Shown here: piece after piece, positions 48,161 through 59,941 of the stretch | Layout: every line of letters begins with the position of its first letter | Numbering within the stretch: the first letter of the stretch is position 1 | Origin: Panagrolaimus kolymaensis | Lineage: Eukaryota; Nematoda; Chromadorea; Rhabditida; Panagrolaimidae | Direction: 5' to 3' | NCBI GenBank assembly: GCA_028622995.1 | Contig: JAJQJQ010000004.1 | Coordinates: forward strand, 5,952,001-6,016,000 | DNA length: 64,000 bases | Notes under the pieces: generated by a model | Told to the model about the DNA's origin: nothing | Database searches by the model: none | What the model saw: only the letters and a program-made list of their open reading frames with translations | Translations under genes and position numbers: made by a program

Positions 48161-51100
48161 CACTTTGGGGAAATTTTTAATTTAAAAATTACAGTATTCT
48201 TAATTTTCATGACAAAAACAGAGAACCAATTGCAAGACTATGTTGCCAAAAAAAATCGAAACAAAAGAAACATTTCCACTTTTTATAATTCAATTAAAAA
48301 TTAAAATAAATAATAAATAATTTAATTTTTTCTTTTTATTTTTCATATTTTTTAAAGATTTTTTTTGCAAATAAAGGAGCGTAAAATAAAAAATAAGACA
48401 CATAAGAAGAAAAACTTTAAGAAATTGGATACTTTGCGTGTGCCATAAAGCTAGCTGTGTTGTTTGCTGCTGTGTCTTGAACATTATTTTTTAGATACAT
48501 ATACACCGATGGCAAATTAAATGAAAATCCAATGAGAAATGAAAAATTCAGTAGCATTATTCCACCACGAGCAAAGAAAAGCGACAAATTTTTTTTATTT
48601 TGGAGCTGCCGTCGTCGTCGTTGGTTGCGCATGACCGAGGGTCATAAATCAGTTTTTTTGTGGACTTTTTTTTAAAAAGAAAAGCTGCAAGCTCGAACTC
48701 AAATATATATTTTTTAAAACAACAATAAAAAAAATGAAATAAAAACAAAGAAAGCGTTGGAAGGAGAAAAAACTTTTATTACTTCTTGAATGTGTGTTCT
48801 TTTTCCCCGAATTTTTTTAGGAACTGTTTAAGCATCAAATAAAAAAAATAAAAAGAATTTGAATGAGTGGGCCATTTTTTCTTTCTTTATAAAATATAGA
48901 AAAATAAAGGAAAAAGAATAAAATAAAGAAGCTTATGGCCTTCATTTACATAAGCTTTACGCAGTCGTCGTCGTTGAAGTTTGAAAAATGATGGTTGAAG
49001 CAAGAATTTCAGGAATGGGAATGGAAGGAAAAAAATGATTGAGAAAATGAAGTGTCTGAGAGTTAGTTAGACTTTAGAAAAAGCTGATATAGTTTTTAAA
49101 TAATTTTTCGAGATTTCTATGAAAACCAAAAAGTCAAATTAGAATGAAAAATCAATAAACTAATTCCATGACTCTACAACTACCAAGCCCGTCTAACTTA
49201 GGTTTCTGATTGGAACCAAAATTATCTAACTATAGTTTTTGAAAACTTAATTAATCTCGACAGTAGTGTGTACCTAGCACCTAATTTCAGAAACATCTGA
49301 GCCAACCAAATTTCCTTCAAATCCTATTTTTTCATTATCGAATTTAGTCAACACTAAACTTTTTTGAAACTTCTTCTTAAATAAATTTTGCTAACAAAAA
49401 TATTTCAACTTTGGCGCCTATAAATAATTTTTTTTCTTCTTTGTTTAAAATTACAAAGTTTACTAAACACTTTGGACAAGATAAATTACATATATCCCTT
49501 TGTACATTCTATTTTGATTAATCCTCCGATTCAAGTTGCGCAGTGAACGAAAAATGAAATCATCATTTGTAAGTAAATAAAAAATCAGTAAAAGAAGAAA
49601 AGGAGAACGTATTTTTTTTGACCGGAAAGAAAAAATATCTGCTACAATTTTTTGTTGGTTGGCAAATGATTAATTTGAAGTGAATGGATGATGGATACCG
49701 TAAAAGAAATATTCAACTACATGTGAATATTTTGCAGAAAAGGGTTTGTAGAAAATATGATGGGAGAAAGTAAGAAAATGGTAAATCACAAAAAAAGGAA
49801 TAGGATAAAAATAAAATATTTAATTTATTCTAAAAAAACAAAGTCAACTCGAATATCATAATCAGAAACAACGCTATCTATCACGATAATTATTGTTATG
49901 ATAATCTTTGGTTAAAACCAAAATCAAAGATTACAGCTTAAAAAAATGGTAGGTAACAAAAGCAACCATCACCAATCCAATCGACCGCCCCTCGTGAGAC
50001 AATGGCAAAACATGAGCAAAAAAGGTTTAAAAATAGCTTCCAAATAAAAAACCCCAAATATTTGCTTTTCAAAAAAGTTTAAAAAGTTGTATACAACTTA
50101 TTTTTCTTTTCCCGCAAGTTTATGTAAAAAAACTTCCAGAAAAGATAAAGCAGATAAAACACTTAAAAACATGTAAAGACTAAAAAAAATGCAGCGAGGC
50201 TCAATTTCAAGTCAAGTGAAAAAACTTAAAAAAAAAAGAAAGGAAAGTAAGAGAGATAGATATTAGCTCATCGAAAGAAATGATCTCATTTAGTTATACA
50301 ACTGCCTGCTTGCCTCTTAAATAACATCACCACCGGAAATAAGTGATCGACAAAGAGGAACAAAAAAGATAGCTAAAGTGAAATAAATAAGAAAACAAGC
50401 CAGCAAGCAAGTGAGTGAGTGAAGGGATCAATCCGCCAACTAAAATAGATAGATTGAATGAGAAAAAAAAATGTGAATGATTATTGATGAAAATAAAAAA
50501 TAAAGGAAAAGAAAATTGAAAGGAATTTATTTTTCGAATTCTTGGATAAAAAAAAGAAGAAGAGGCGATAAATGCGATTTGCTTGAAAAATAAAAAATAA
50601 AGCAATGTTTTTATCGGTTTTTTGATTGGAAAAAGAAAGAAGAAAAAAGATGAACTTTGAAATGAAGTGGAAAATATAAAAATCAGGCAGAGCAATTATT
50701 TTTAATTGTTTTCAACGATTCGACGGAGGTGAGTAATGGATTTAAAAAATTCTTGGAATTTTAATCTGCAAAATTTAGCTTTGATTGTTGTCATGAGACT
50801 TCGAAGAAAAAATAAAAAGCCAATATTTGCTTCGAAGTGTGCTCTAAATTTTATTTTGAACATCTCGATTAAGTTTGATTCGATGAAAGCTTGCTTCAAC
50901 GAAAAAATTTCTCAGACAGACATTTTCCAAGAATTCAACTCCCAAAACAGCTCTAACTCGCTCTTCTTTTCTTTTTCAATATATTTGTATTTTCGGTGAT
51001 AATGGAGTATTTAAATGGCAAAAAATAAAAAACTTTTCAACTCAAACAACAACGATATGCTTTAAGAAGAAGAAGAAAAAAGTGACATTTTCTAAAACAA

Positions 51101-51839
51101 TACGTCTCTTGAGGATTAAAACAAGTCAAACAAAAAAAACGTAGAAGAAGTCATCAATTGGTGTCAAAATGAATGAAACAACAATACACACAGAAGAAGA
51201 AAAAAGCATAACCTTGTGATGCTTCTTTAACTCTTTTTTAGTTATGTTTTTTTATTTTTAGACAATTTAAAGTAAATACATTGTTTTAGAAAACAGTAAA
51301 TAATGAAGTTTTTGGGTCTCAAATCGATTTCGAAAAGGTACAAATAAACGTGTGCTAAAATGGTAGAAATTTTTTAATTCATTCAGTAAATATTTAAAAA
51401 GACTTTCGTCCACGACGTGGCCTTTAAATTATTTTTCGGCAACAAAAAAAATTGTTATGTAATTAGTTTTTTGTTAGTAATTAAGGTGATGATAAGAAAA
51501 AAAAAGTGATAAAACCACCAAACAGCTGTCTTCTTTTAAATGCTCAAAAAGAAAATTCCATTTTATTTATTTTTTTTCAAAAAAAAGAGAAAAGATGTTT
51601 GGTGATTTCTTTTTTCTTTTGCCTTTCATTCCAATTCAAAAACACTTTTTCAAAGTAGTAGTAATAAAAAAAAATTCAAATTGTTTGTCCATCAATCTCA
51701 CCTCTTTTTTGATCAACCGATGACGACGACAGCTTGCTACTTTGATAAAAACTAACAAGAAAAATATTATTTCCAAATTTAAATTTTTTTGAAAAAAGTA
51801 AAATAAAAACGATTTTAACTAGTGCTAGTTTTATTATCA

Positions 51840-51868
51840 CTAGGCGTGTGGCGCGCCTACGGCGCGCC
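51840..51868 (-). mobile_element. Helitron-like 3' terminus (hairpin plus CTAG)
   Basis: On the minus strand a perfect 8-bp GC stem (GGCGCGCC, loop GTA, GGCGCGCC) is followed by ACACGC and CTAG, and the next base is T. This matches the Helitron 3' rule: a short hairpin a few bases before CTRR, inserted before a host T. The element body would extend to higher coordinates; the 5' TC end and any Rep/helicase gene were not found. Only the terminus is supported. Confidence 0.4.
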
Positions 51869-53792
51869 GAGTAAATGTTACTGTTTCGAAAATATAATGT
51901 TTTTTAAATAAGGTCATACATGCTACTATATCTGTGAAATCTTTGTGCATTTTATTCTTCAAAAGTCCTTAAAACTCAATCAAAAATATCCTTAAGATTT
52001 TCAATAGCATTTTCATCAGTTTTGGATTATTTCATGACATTTTCTCGTTTTTGGTCCTCGGGATAATTCATTCTACGTGTTTCAAAAAAAGGCTTGCTAT
52101 CAGAGTTTTTTCTTTTTCTTGAAATCCTCAATCCAAAATTAAAAGATCCTTTCTAATAAAACCTTTAAATGTTTAAGGCGCTTCAAAATCAACAACCATC
52201 GTCATCGCTAACATTCCTTGCAATGCAAAGTCTATCTGCATTCGTTGCATTCATGTTTATGTAAATTTTATTGCACAAACTCAAGCCATTTTATGCAAAT
52301 TTGTTATTTCCTTTAGTCCCTAATGTTTCATCAAAAGAAAACAGCCACTCATCACCATTTCATTTCCATGAAATGAGAATGAAAAATCCTATTTTGCGCT
52401 TTCATTCATGTTTATGCAAATTTTTAGAAATGTCTCCTTCCTTTGGTTTTCATTCTTTTGTAACTTTCCCATGAATCGTTTCCTGTTACGGAATGACAAC
52501 CTGTTTTAGAAGAAGGGAAAGATAAAAGTAATATTTATTGAATTTATATGAAAAAAATAAATTACAGCAGGAAATGAGTTAAATTTTTCAAATGGTATAG
52601 TACAACGGCAAAAAATTGATGAGATAGAAAATGATTTTCATGTGATGAAATTTTTAATTTAATGTTTAGGTTGTTCAATTTTTTGAATATGCATTCCAAA
52701 ATTTTAAATTGATCGAGTGCTTTAATTTTTTTAACCAAAATTTGAAGTTAGTTTCAATTGTGAGTACGTTATGGCAATGTCATATCCATTTGTAAAAATT
52801 ATTTCGACTTGTATGAGTATTTGTCATATTTTTGAAAATTAAGGAGTCACAGAATTCTTTATTTTTCTATCATTTTTTAAAAAAATTTAGAAAACAGAGC
52901 CATAATAGCATAAATAAAATGTCCAAACCAATACAAAATTTTCTAAAACATCCAAGATTACTTTTTTTTCGTGTCTGAGACTAATTAGTTTTTAGAAAAT
53001 AATATAAAATTTACTTTAATTTAAATCCTTGGCAAATGAAATTTTTCTTTCATGAGTTATCTAAAAAAATAAAATACATAATGGGTTTTTTAATTTTTGA
53101 AGCTTTTTTTCTTTTATTCAAAAAAAATTCGAAAGTTAATAAATTTAAAAAAAAGGTTAGCTTCCAGAAGCGTGCCTTTAGCCTTCCAAAAACAAAAAAT
53201 TCATTTTTCATTTTACTCCTTTTTTCGAATTTTTTTACTCCATGCGCAAATTAATTTTTTTTTTTTTGGCGGTGGCATTTCTATGGAAACGGTTTTAAAA
53301 ATAAAATATATTTTTTGAAGGTCCAAAAAAATAAATAAAATTTAGGTAAAGGAAATACCTCAGTTTGATGGTGGTGAAGCCCTTTATAAAGATTTCAATT
53401 GCGTGAGTGACGAAGTTTTAATTTTATTAATATGTGGTGGGGTTGATGACGGTTGTTTTTTGATAAACGAGGTGTGAAACAAAAAAATTTTTATGAGCAT
53501 TTATTCTTTCTTTTTTTTGAGCGGCGGTAAAATAAAATTATTTATTATGCGAGTTTCTTACTTTCATTTCTTCGAGAGAACTTGGAAGTTGTGGTAGTAG
53601 GTGTGTGAATGTGAAAGAGACATCTGCTGGAATTGAGTTGAGAAAATTGATTTACACTTCTCTTTTTCTAATGAATAAAAAAAGTTGTAACTTTTTCATT
53701 TTTTATTTTTTAGAAACTTAAGCTATGAAAAAAGGATTATTTCTATTGGCTGTAAATAATATTAATAATATTAGCAGCTGCAATAATTAAAA
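51869..53792. other. Upstream region of the G alpha gene, no gene seen
   Basis: The first part (about 51900-52500) is less A-rich than its surroundings and may be the body of the Helitron-like element ending at 51840. The remainder is AT-rich flank of the G-protein alpha gene. No exon is recognisable. Confidence 0.4.
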
Positions 53793-55842
53793 ATGGGATC
53801 AGTGTGTAGCACAAGTAAAATAGGAACTTTTGCTGAAAATGTTGTTGTCATCGAAGTAAGCTTTTATTTATTATTGGCCCTAAAAGAACAACCTTTGCAA
53901 AGAGACACTAACAATTTTTCTATGGTTTCATTTTTTGTTTAAAAATATTATATTTTCTTCCCAAAAACACTGTCCTTTAATTTTCATCGTAAGCTTGCTT
54001 CTCTCATCTTCCCTCCATTTCAGGAAAAGAAAGATTCCTCCGGAAATAATAATGCCAACACCGGAGTTGTGCCAACTCTCCAACAACCTCGTCCAACCAC
54101 ATCTCTTGAAAGACCCAAAACTTCCATGTTTGATGATGATAATGATGGAGGAATTTTAAGATTATTACTCCTTGGTGCAGCAGAATCGGGTAAAACTACG
54201 CTATTGGAGCAAATTCGAATGGTTCATAAACAAAATTTCACTGAATATGAATTAATTCATCGTCGAGCATTTATTTATAATAATATTATGAATTCTATGA
54301 AAGCAATAATTTTGAATGCACAAAAAAAACAATATTCTTTATTTCCAGAAAATGAGGTTAGAATAAAAAAAAGATTTTTTTATACTATATTTTATTAGAT
54401 TACAATAACTTATTTTTAATGCTTTCTGAAAATAATTTTCTATGCTTTTTGGAGTTTGTGATTTTATAATTTTTTGTTAGCAAAAAAAATTTTTGAGATT
54501 CAAACCGAAATTTGACCTTTCCATTTGCTCCATTTATAATTTTTTAAAACTAAAAAATATTTTCAGCCAAAAGCCAGATCCCTTATTAGTAATCCGGATG
54601 AATGTTTGGGCCGATTCACCATGGATGAATACGATGCCCTAATGAGTCTTTGGAAGGATCCGGGAATTCAAGAAGCTTATAAACATCGAGGAAAATACAA
54701 TCTCAATGACTCTGCCAAATAGTTTGGTTTAATATTTTTTTAAACATTTTAAAATTACCATTTTTAGCTTTTTTGATGACCTTGAAAGAATCAATAAACC
54801 CGATTTTCATCCAACGCCTTCAGATTTAATAAGGTTCTTATTTTTCTTTTTAAATGACGAATTTCTTATATTTTTTTTCCACTTTTTTGCCATTATTATT
54901 TTTCTTTTCCAGAGCCTATGTACCTACAATTGGAATACAAAATATTATATTTAGTACTAAAAAGAAAACTTTCCAGTAAGTCCCTTTTGGCATTTATTGA
55001 GAATGGAGAAATTTAGAAAAAGTTTAGCAGAGTAATTTTTAATTCAAAATTTTTCGAAAACATTCAACAACAATAAAAAAAATGTCGGTCAAAAATTTGA
55101 TAACACAGTGTTCCTCAACGCACAAGCACTTTCACAGTAAACACAAAAATTTAATAACAAAATTTTAAGATTACTATCATTGATAGTAGAAATCAGAAAT
55201 TCGAATTATTCCATTACTCTCATTTTGTTATAGCATTTGTGAACACCTTTCACTAAACAAAAAATTTTTTAATTAATTACATTGCAGATTATTTGACATA
55301 GGCGGTCAAAAGGTTGATAGGAGAAAATGGGCAACCATGTATGATGGCATTGATGCAATATTTTTTTGTTCAGCCATAAGTGAATATGATCAAAGATTTG
55401 AAGATGATGAAGACCAAGTAATTATTGCATTTTCTATTCTCTTTTTTTATTCAAATATCCATGTTTTAGAGCCGCCTTGAAGATTCTCTTGAATTACTTG
55501 AACAAATATGCAATGAACCCAAATTTCAATATACCCCCATTTTTGTATTTTTAAATGAAACGGATGTTTTAAAAGAAAAATTAATTACTTTTCCATTGAA
55601 TAATTATTTTCCTGATTATACTGGTACGCAAGTTTAATAGATTCTATGATAACTCGAAAGTAAAATTTTTAGGTGAAACAGAAAAAGAAGCATTAGAATT
55701 TTTAAAAGAAACGGTAAAAAATCGATGCGAAAATCATCCAACTAATTTACTTTATATTGAATTTATTTGTGCTGTGGATAATGATGCAATGGTTAAAATT
55801 TTAGATGGAATTTTTAAAAAATTATTACAACTTATAAAATAA
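53793..55842 (+). CDS. Divergent heterotrimeric G-protein alpha subunit, 377 aa
   Basis: Exons: 53793-53855, 54024-54356, 54567-54721, 54768-54833, 54913-54975, 55288-55417, 55470-55623 and 55673-55842, in consistent phase to TAA. The start MGSVCS gives a myristoylation glycine and a palmitoylation cysteine, so the protein should sit on the inner plasma membrane. G1 is GAAESGKTT (residues 72-80; usual GAGESGKST), displaced about 30 residues by a polar insert. Switch I is RAYVPTIG: Thr is kept, but the catalytic arginine position is Tyr. Switch II is FDIGGQK with Gln kept. The usual NKxD is NETD and TCAT-D is ICAVD. The C-terminus LLQLIK does not match Gi, Gq, Gs or G12 tails. It resembles the lineage-specific GPA-type subunits of nematodes, often chemosensory. 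Reduced GTPase or nucleotide affinity is inferred. Confidence 0.87.
55106..55247. repeat. Dispersed MITE inside G alpha intron
   Basis: It begins CAGTGTTCCTCAACG and ends CATTACTCTCATTTTGTTAT and TTGTGAACACC, with an internal TTACTATCATTGATAGTA palindrome. It lies wholly inside the intron between exons 5 and 6 (54976-55287). Confidence 0.6.
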
Positions 55843-56290
55843 ATACATATTTAAATATAAAAGTGTTAAAAGGCCCGTTTAAAACTTTTTTGGATGATAG
55901 TATTATAATTAATTTATAAATGCAAGAACATTACTCAACAAAGTTCCAAAAGTTAGTAAGAAATTATTGTGGTTAAAGAGATAAAGAAAGAAAAGTATCT
56001 TTTATTAACAAACAAAATTGGAAAGTGGTATTAACAGACAAAGAAAACAACAATATAAAGCAAATCATCAACAAAGACATGAGAAAAGGCTGCTAATCAG
56101 TACAGTAAAAATTAAATCGCGTTGAAACCTAAGCTACATGCATTTACAACTGAAGTTAGAATTTTAGCGGTACTATAATCAAAATATTTTATCCATCGAG
56201 CTTAAATGTAAAATTTATTCGAATTCCTTTATTTCTTTGCGTTTTTGTTATTTCTCCACTTTTTTTTAGATTACTCAAAAAGAAAAGAAA
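55843..56290. other. Spacer between G alpha and coiled-coil genes
   Basis: About 450 bp with no exon seen. It ends in TTTTTTTTAG|ATTACTC, a probable spliced-leader acceptor 21 nt before the next start codon. Confidence 0.5.
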
Positions 56291-56902
56291 ATGATTGACA
56301 ATGACGACAAAGCTGAAGCTGAAAGAAACAGAGTTTATGAAGTGGAAGAAATTCGAAAGCTTGAAAATAAAATTCAGCGAATGCAGCTTGAATTAAAACT
56401 TGGTAAAATTGATCATGAAAAACGAATGGAAAAACCTGAAAGAATTGCTGAAATTCATAAAGAAATTATTGGCATTCTCAAAGCTCATGGTCGAATGGAT
56501 ATTGTTTGTGCTTCAAAAAGTGATGGAGGATTCAGCACAAGAAAAATGATAGCTGAAAATGATGCAAGTTACAAGCATCTTAAAGGATTTCAATCTCAAA
56601 TCGAAACTCGTGAAACTAAACTTCAAAAATTGGATGAAGATTTAGAAAGTCTTAAAGAAAATCGTGAAAAGCTTTTTGAATTTATTTATGAAGCAACTGA
56701 AGAAAATCCAAAATATCGTGAAATTGCTGAAAGAGAAGGAATGATTTTCATTAATGAAGTTGTCGATGGTGATGATGGAAGAAAACGTATTGCTGTTAAA
56801 CTTGATAAAAAAATTCCACTTCCTCAATTTCAAAATGAACCGCCTCAAATTTATCAAAAACCTGATTACACAACTTTTCTTGATGAATTTCGTGAATGGT
56901 GA
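56291..56902 (+). CDS. Uncharacterised coiled-coil protein, 203 aa
   Basis: Single-exon frame from ATG at 56291, 21 nt behind a TTTTTTTTAG acceptor at 56269, which suggests a trans-spliced transcript. The protein is highly charged. Residues about 8-60 (ERNRVYEVEEIRKLENKIQR onward) and about 100-140 have heptad-like spacing and are probably coiled coils. Between them is a conserved-looking segment with HGRMDIVCASKSDGG. The C-terminal third (GMIFINEVVDGDDGRKRIAV) looks globular, followed by a Pro/Gln-rich stretch and a DEFREW end. I see no membrane segment or signal peptide. Codon use resembles neighbouring real exons. I do not recognise the family and offer no function. Confidence 0.65.
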   Translation: MIDNDDKAEAERNRVYEVEEIRKLENKIQRMQLELKLGKIDHEKRMEKPERIAEIHKEIIGILKAHGRMDIVCASKSDGGFSTRKMIAENDASYKHLKGFQSQIETRETKLQKLDEDLESLKENREKLFEFIYEATEENPKYREIAEREGMIFINEVVDGDDGRKRIAVKLDKKIPLPQFQNEPPQIYQKPDYTTFLDEFREW

Positions 56903-57309
56903 ATGAATCTTACTGAAGCAGTAATAACAACAATGATGGATGTTATAATGGTTAACCATGTTTTAAGCTTTTTATTTCTCTTTGTTTATATCATCGTTAT
57001 TTTTATGTTATAAAGTATTTCATGCAAAAGCAATTCTTTAAGAAGTTTTAATAAAAAAAGTTTGGAACTTTCCTTTTTCGTAAAAGTTTTGTCAACAAAC
57101 AACAAATATAACAATTGTATGTATTTCTTTTAGGTTTCCGTTTTTTAAATTTTTCTCCAATATGATTGTTGTCTTAGCTTTAAACTACCTAAAGAGTCAC
57201 GGGCAATTGTATCAAAAGAGCAAGGCATAAAAAAAACATTTTTATAAAACAAGAAAAACAAAAAGAGGTAACAACAAAAAAAGCTTATACAAACAAAACA
57301 ACAAAATAT
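56903..57309. other. Convergent 3' spacer
   Basis: About 400 bp between the ends of the coiled-coil gene (+) and the F-box/LRR-like gene (-). AT-rich; no gene or clear terminator-like structure is recognised. Confidence 0.5.
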
Positions 57310-59183
57310 TTAATCTGCGATTTCAAGTTGATCAGGCGTTGAACGAGAATAGAGCATTTCTTTCAAAGTTTGAAGTTTACCACAGTCTGACTTAGTCAAG
57401 TTATTTCCTTGAAAAGCAAGCTTGAAATGTGCACCTGGATGTCTCTATAAAATAAACAATGAATGTAAACTAAAGAGGTTTGTTTAAACATACCTTCATG
57501 AAATCAAGAAAACCATTCGCGTCAAAATCTTGATAATTGATAATCTTCAAATGACATTGTTGAATATGTTCAAAAACAGGAACTTTGATAAGACTCTTGA
57601 AAGTTTCCTTGGTGACATAACATGCTGAGCTAAAAAAGATCGATCGATAATCAAGAAAAATAAATAGAAAAATACGAAAACTTACTGGGCGAAATTTCTA
57701 ACATTTGATAACTTTTCAAGAACATGTTCAAGAGGAGCATAAAAGTTATCACTTCCATCTGTAAGAATTTGAACATCGAGAAAATAAAGATTTTGAACAC
57801 TTCCAGATGAAACCAGCTTTTCATATGAACTCCATGTTAGAGTTTGATCATGTAAATACAAATCTGTAACATTACACGAAAGAACTCTTTCAAGCAAGTT
57901 TTGAACCATCATTGGTTGAACAGATTGAACATATGCAGGACCGATGAATGGTTCACCTTGAAATTGAGAAATAACTCCCTCGAGAAGCAAGTTCTTTTGA
58001 AAAACCTCGTATGTATAAAAGTTTGAACCCTTCATAGAAATATTTAGAGGTTCTTCACTTTCATTCGAGTAAAGATGCCAAACACTATCCATTCCACAAT
58101 TGAGAAGCTTCTTAATCACAAGTGGTTTCAAAGTTTTCATTTCAGCAATGGTACATTCAAGAGCATTCATTTCTTTTTGATCACCTTCATGTTGCTTTCC
58201 CAAACTAGAAATCTAAAAACGCAATCGAAAAGTTAGAAAATATAATGAGTAAAGAAAGTGATAACCATTTCAGCTTGCTTCTCGCTTGTTGTTTGTAAAC
58301 CAACAATGGTACTTTTCAGAGCATCATTTTCCTTTTGGTCATCTTCGAGTTGCTTTTCCAAACCAGAAATCTGTAAAGGCCAAACAAATGTAAAAAAAAG
58401 GTAAAGCAAAGAAAGTTGTAAATGCTTACCTTTTCACCTTGCTTCACGTTTGTCGTTTGTAATCCAGCAATGGTAATTTTAAGAGAATTCTTTTCCTTTT
58501 GATCATGTTCATGTTGTTGTTGTAAAGCAGAATTCTGAAAAGGCCAAACGAACGTAAGATAATGTAAAGCAAAGAAAGTTGTAATCGCTTACCTTTTCAT
58601 CTTGCTTCTCATTCGTTGCTTGTAATTCAGCATTCATTTGAACCAAACGAGCATTTTCTTGATCAAGAGCTTTCTTCAAATCATCATGCTTCGCCTTTGT
58701 TGCTTCTAATTCAGAAATGGCTTGATTCAAGCGATTAATTTCATCATCGTAAGACTTCTTTGAAGCATCATCAAGACCTACGGTGAGTTGTTTTTCCAAA
58801 GAAAAAATCTGAAAAACAAGGAGTAATAAGGGTAATAAAAGTAAAAAGACGATTACTTTATCAAGAAGTTCCTGATTCAATTCATCTTTGTAAGCGAGTT
58901 CATCTTCGAGAGCTTTTTTAGTGGTTTCATCAAGACCAAGGACATTTTGCTTTTCATCGAGCAGTTTCTTCTTTTCCTCTTTCAACAAATCATTTTCATT
59001 TTGATATTGTGCCTTTTCAACCATCAATCCATTGATTCTTTTTTCATAACCTTGAGAAAGCTTCCAGAAACTACCAGATTCATTAACATTTTGAAAACCA
59101 GAAGATTCGGACATAGTTGCAGAATTCGATGGTGATGGTTGAAGAAGAGAACGAAGGGCGAAATCTTGAAGGATATCATCCAT
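57310..59183 (-). CDS. Coiled-coil plus F-box/LRR-like family protein, copy C, 516 aa
   Basis: Exons: 59183-58857, 58808-58593, 58534-58430, 58370-58266, 58212-57686, 57629-57494 and 57444-57310, all in phase. I chose the ATG at 59183 because it follows TTTCAG|AATCTTTTGTTAAAT, a likely trans-splice site shared with copy B; the frame opens further upstream without support. The N-terminal ~290 residues are coiled coil. Exons 3 and 4 are each exactly 105 bp (35 residues, five heptads) and resemble each other and the start of exon 5 (SGLEKQLEDDQKE, SSLGKQHEGDQKE). The C-terminal ~220 residues are the nematode F-box-associated type with short leucine repeats: SCNVTDLYLHDQTLTWSSYEKL, VQNLYFLDVQI, LEHVLEKLSNVRNF. 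No F-box is visible. Adaptor or ubiquitin-ligase roles are family inference only. Confidence 0.75.
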
Positions 59184-59495
59184 ATTTAACAAAAGATTCT
59201 GAAAAAAAGAAAATTTATTACGAACGAAACAAATAAACAGCTTCAACAAAATATGAAGAACACGAAAGCATAAAAATCGAAAAGCAATAAAACGATGCAA
59301 TAAGTTTTTTTTTTGAAAAAAGACCATTGCTTTTGAAAATTTTTTAGGGATGTAAATGAAGAGAAGAATCCTATTTTTTTGTTGTCGAAAGATTTTGGGA
59401 TTAGGAATCAGCCAACTGTGTGTTATCTCCAATCGTGGTGAGAAAGGCATCGATTTAAAACTTGTGCTTGGTAATTTAATTTTTTTTTATTAAAA

Positions 59496-59635
59496 CCTTT
59501 CATGGATATGTTTAGAAGTTTTTCACTTTCATTCGAGCATAAATTCCCAAACATTATCCCATTCCATATAGAGAAGCTTCTTAATCACAAGCGGTTTCTC
59601 CTTTCAACAATTGTGCTTTCAAGAGCAACAAATTC
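59496..59635 (-). pseudogene. Relic fragment of the coiled-coil/F-box-like family
   Basis: About 140 bp aligns with 58030-58170 of copy C: TTCACTTTCATTCGAG, the CAAACATTATCC/CAAACACTATCC block, GAGAAGCTTCTTAATCACAA and CTTTCAAGAGCA all match, with substitutions and small indels that break the frame. It is a decayed duplicate lying between copies C and B. The rest of 59184-59941 shows no gene. Confidence 0.7.
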
Positions 59636-59941
59636 TATTTTGGGCTGATATTAATTTCATAATAAAAAAGCAAACGATAAAAAAGTGTTGATGATATATC
59701 TTTTCTTTTATTCTAAATTTTTAATGCCGTGTCGGTAACATCTCGTAATCGATAACCAAAAAATAAATGTAAAAATCAAAACGCGATTCGCACAATAAAA
59801 GCGGCAGAAAACATTAGAGATATAATTCTTAGAGAAAATTGAGTCCATCCATAAATAGCCTTTATTTGAAATGATATTTCAATCTTTATTTTTAAAAGAA
59901 CACTGTAAAAATGAGAAATTTTATTTACAAAACAAAAAACA

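Larger units (their letters stand above)
40338..51839. other. Gene-free AT-rich region upstream of the muscarinic receptor
   Basis: In 11.5 kb I see no exon with recognisable homology on either strand. Open frames are short and dominated by K, F, N and S from A/T runs and GAAGAA tracts. Dispersed MITE remnants occur near 40912-40983, 44838-44965, 46958-46996 and 48121-48160. A hydrophobic 71-codon frame at 48417-48632 (minus) was considered and left out for lack of support. The region may include distal regulatory sequence of the receptor gene. Confidence 0.5.

Noticed and set aside
48417..48632. Minus-strand 71-codon frame with a hydrophobic segment (LLNFSFLIGFSFNLPSVYMYL), possible small membrane protein
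   Set aside because: No homology recognised, no splice or leader context clearly supporting it, and it lies in AT-rich DNA where such phenylalanine-rich frames are common.
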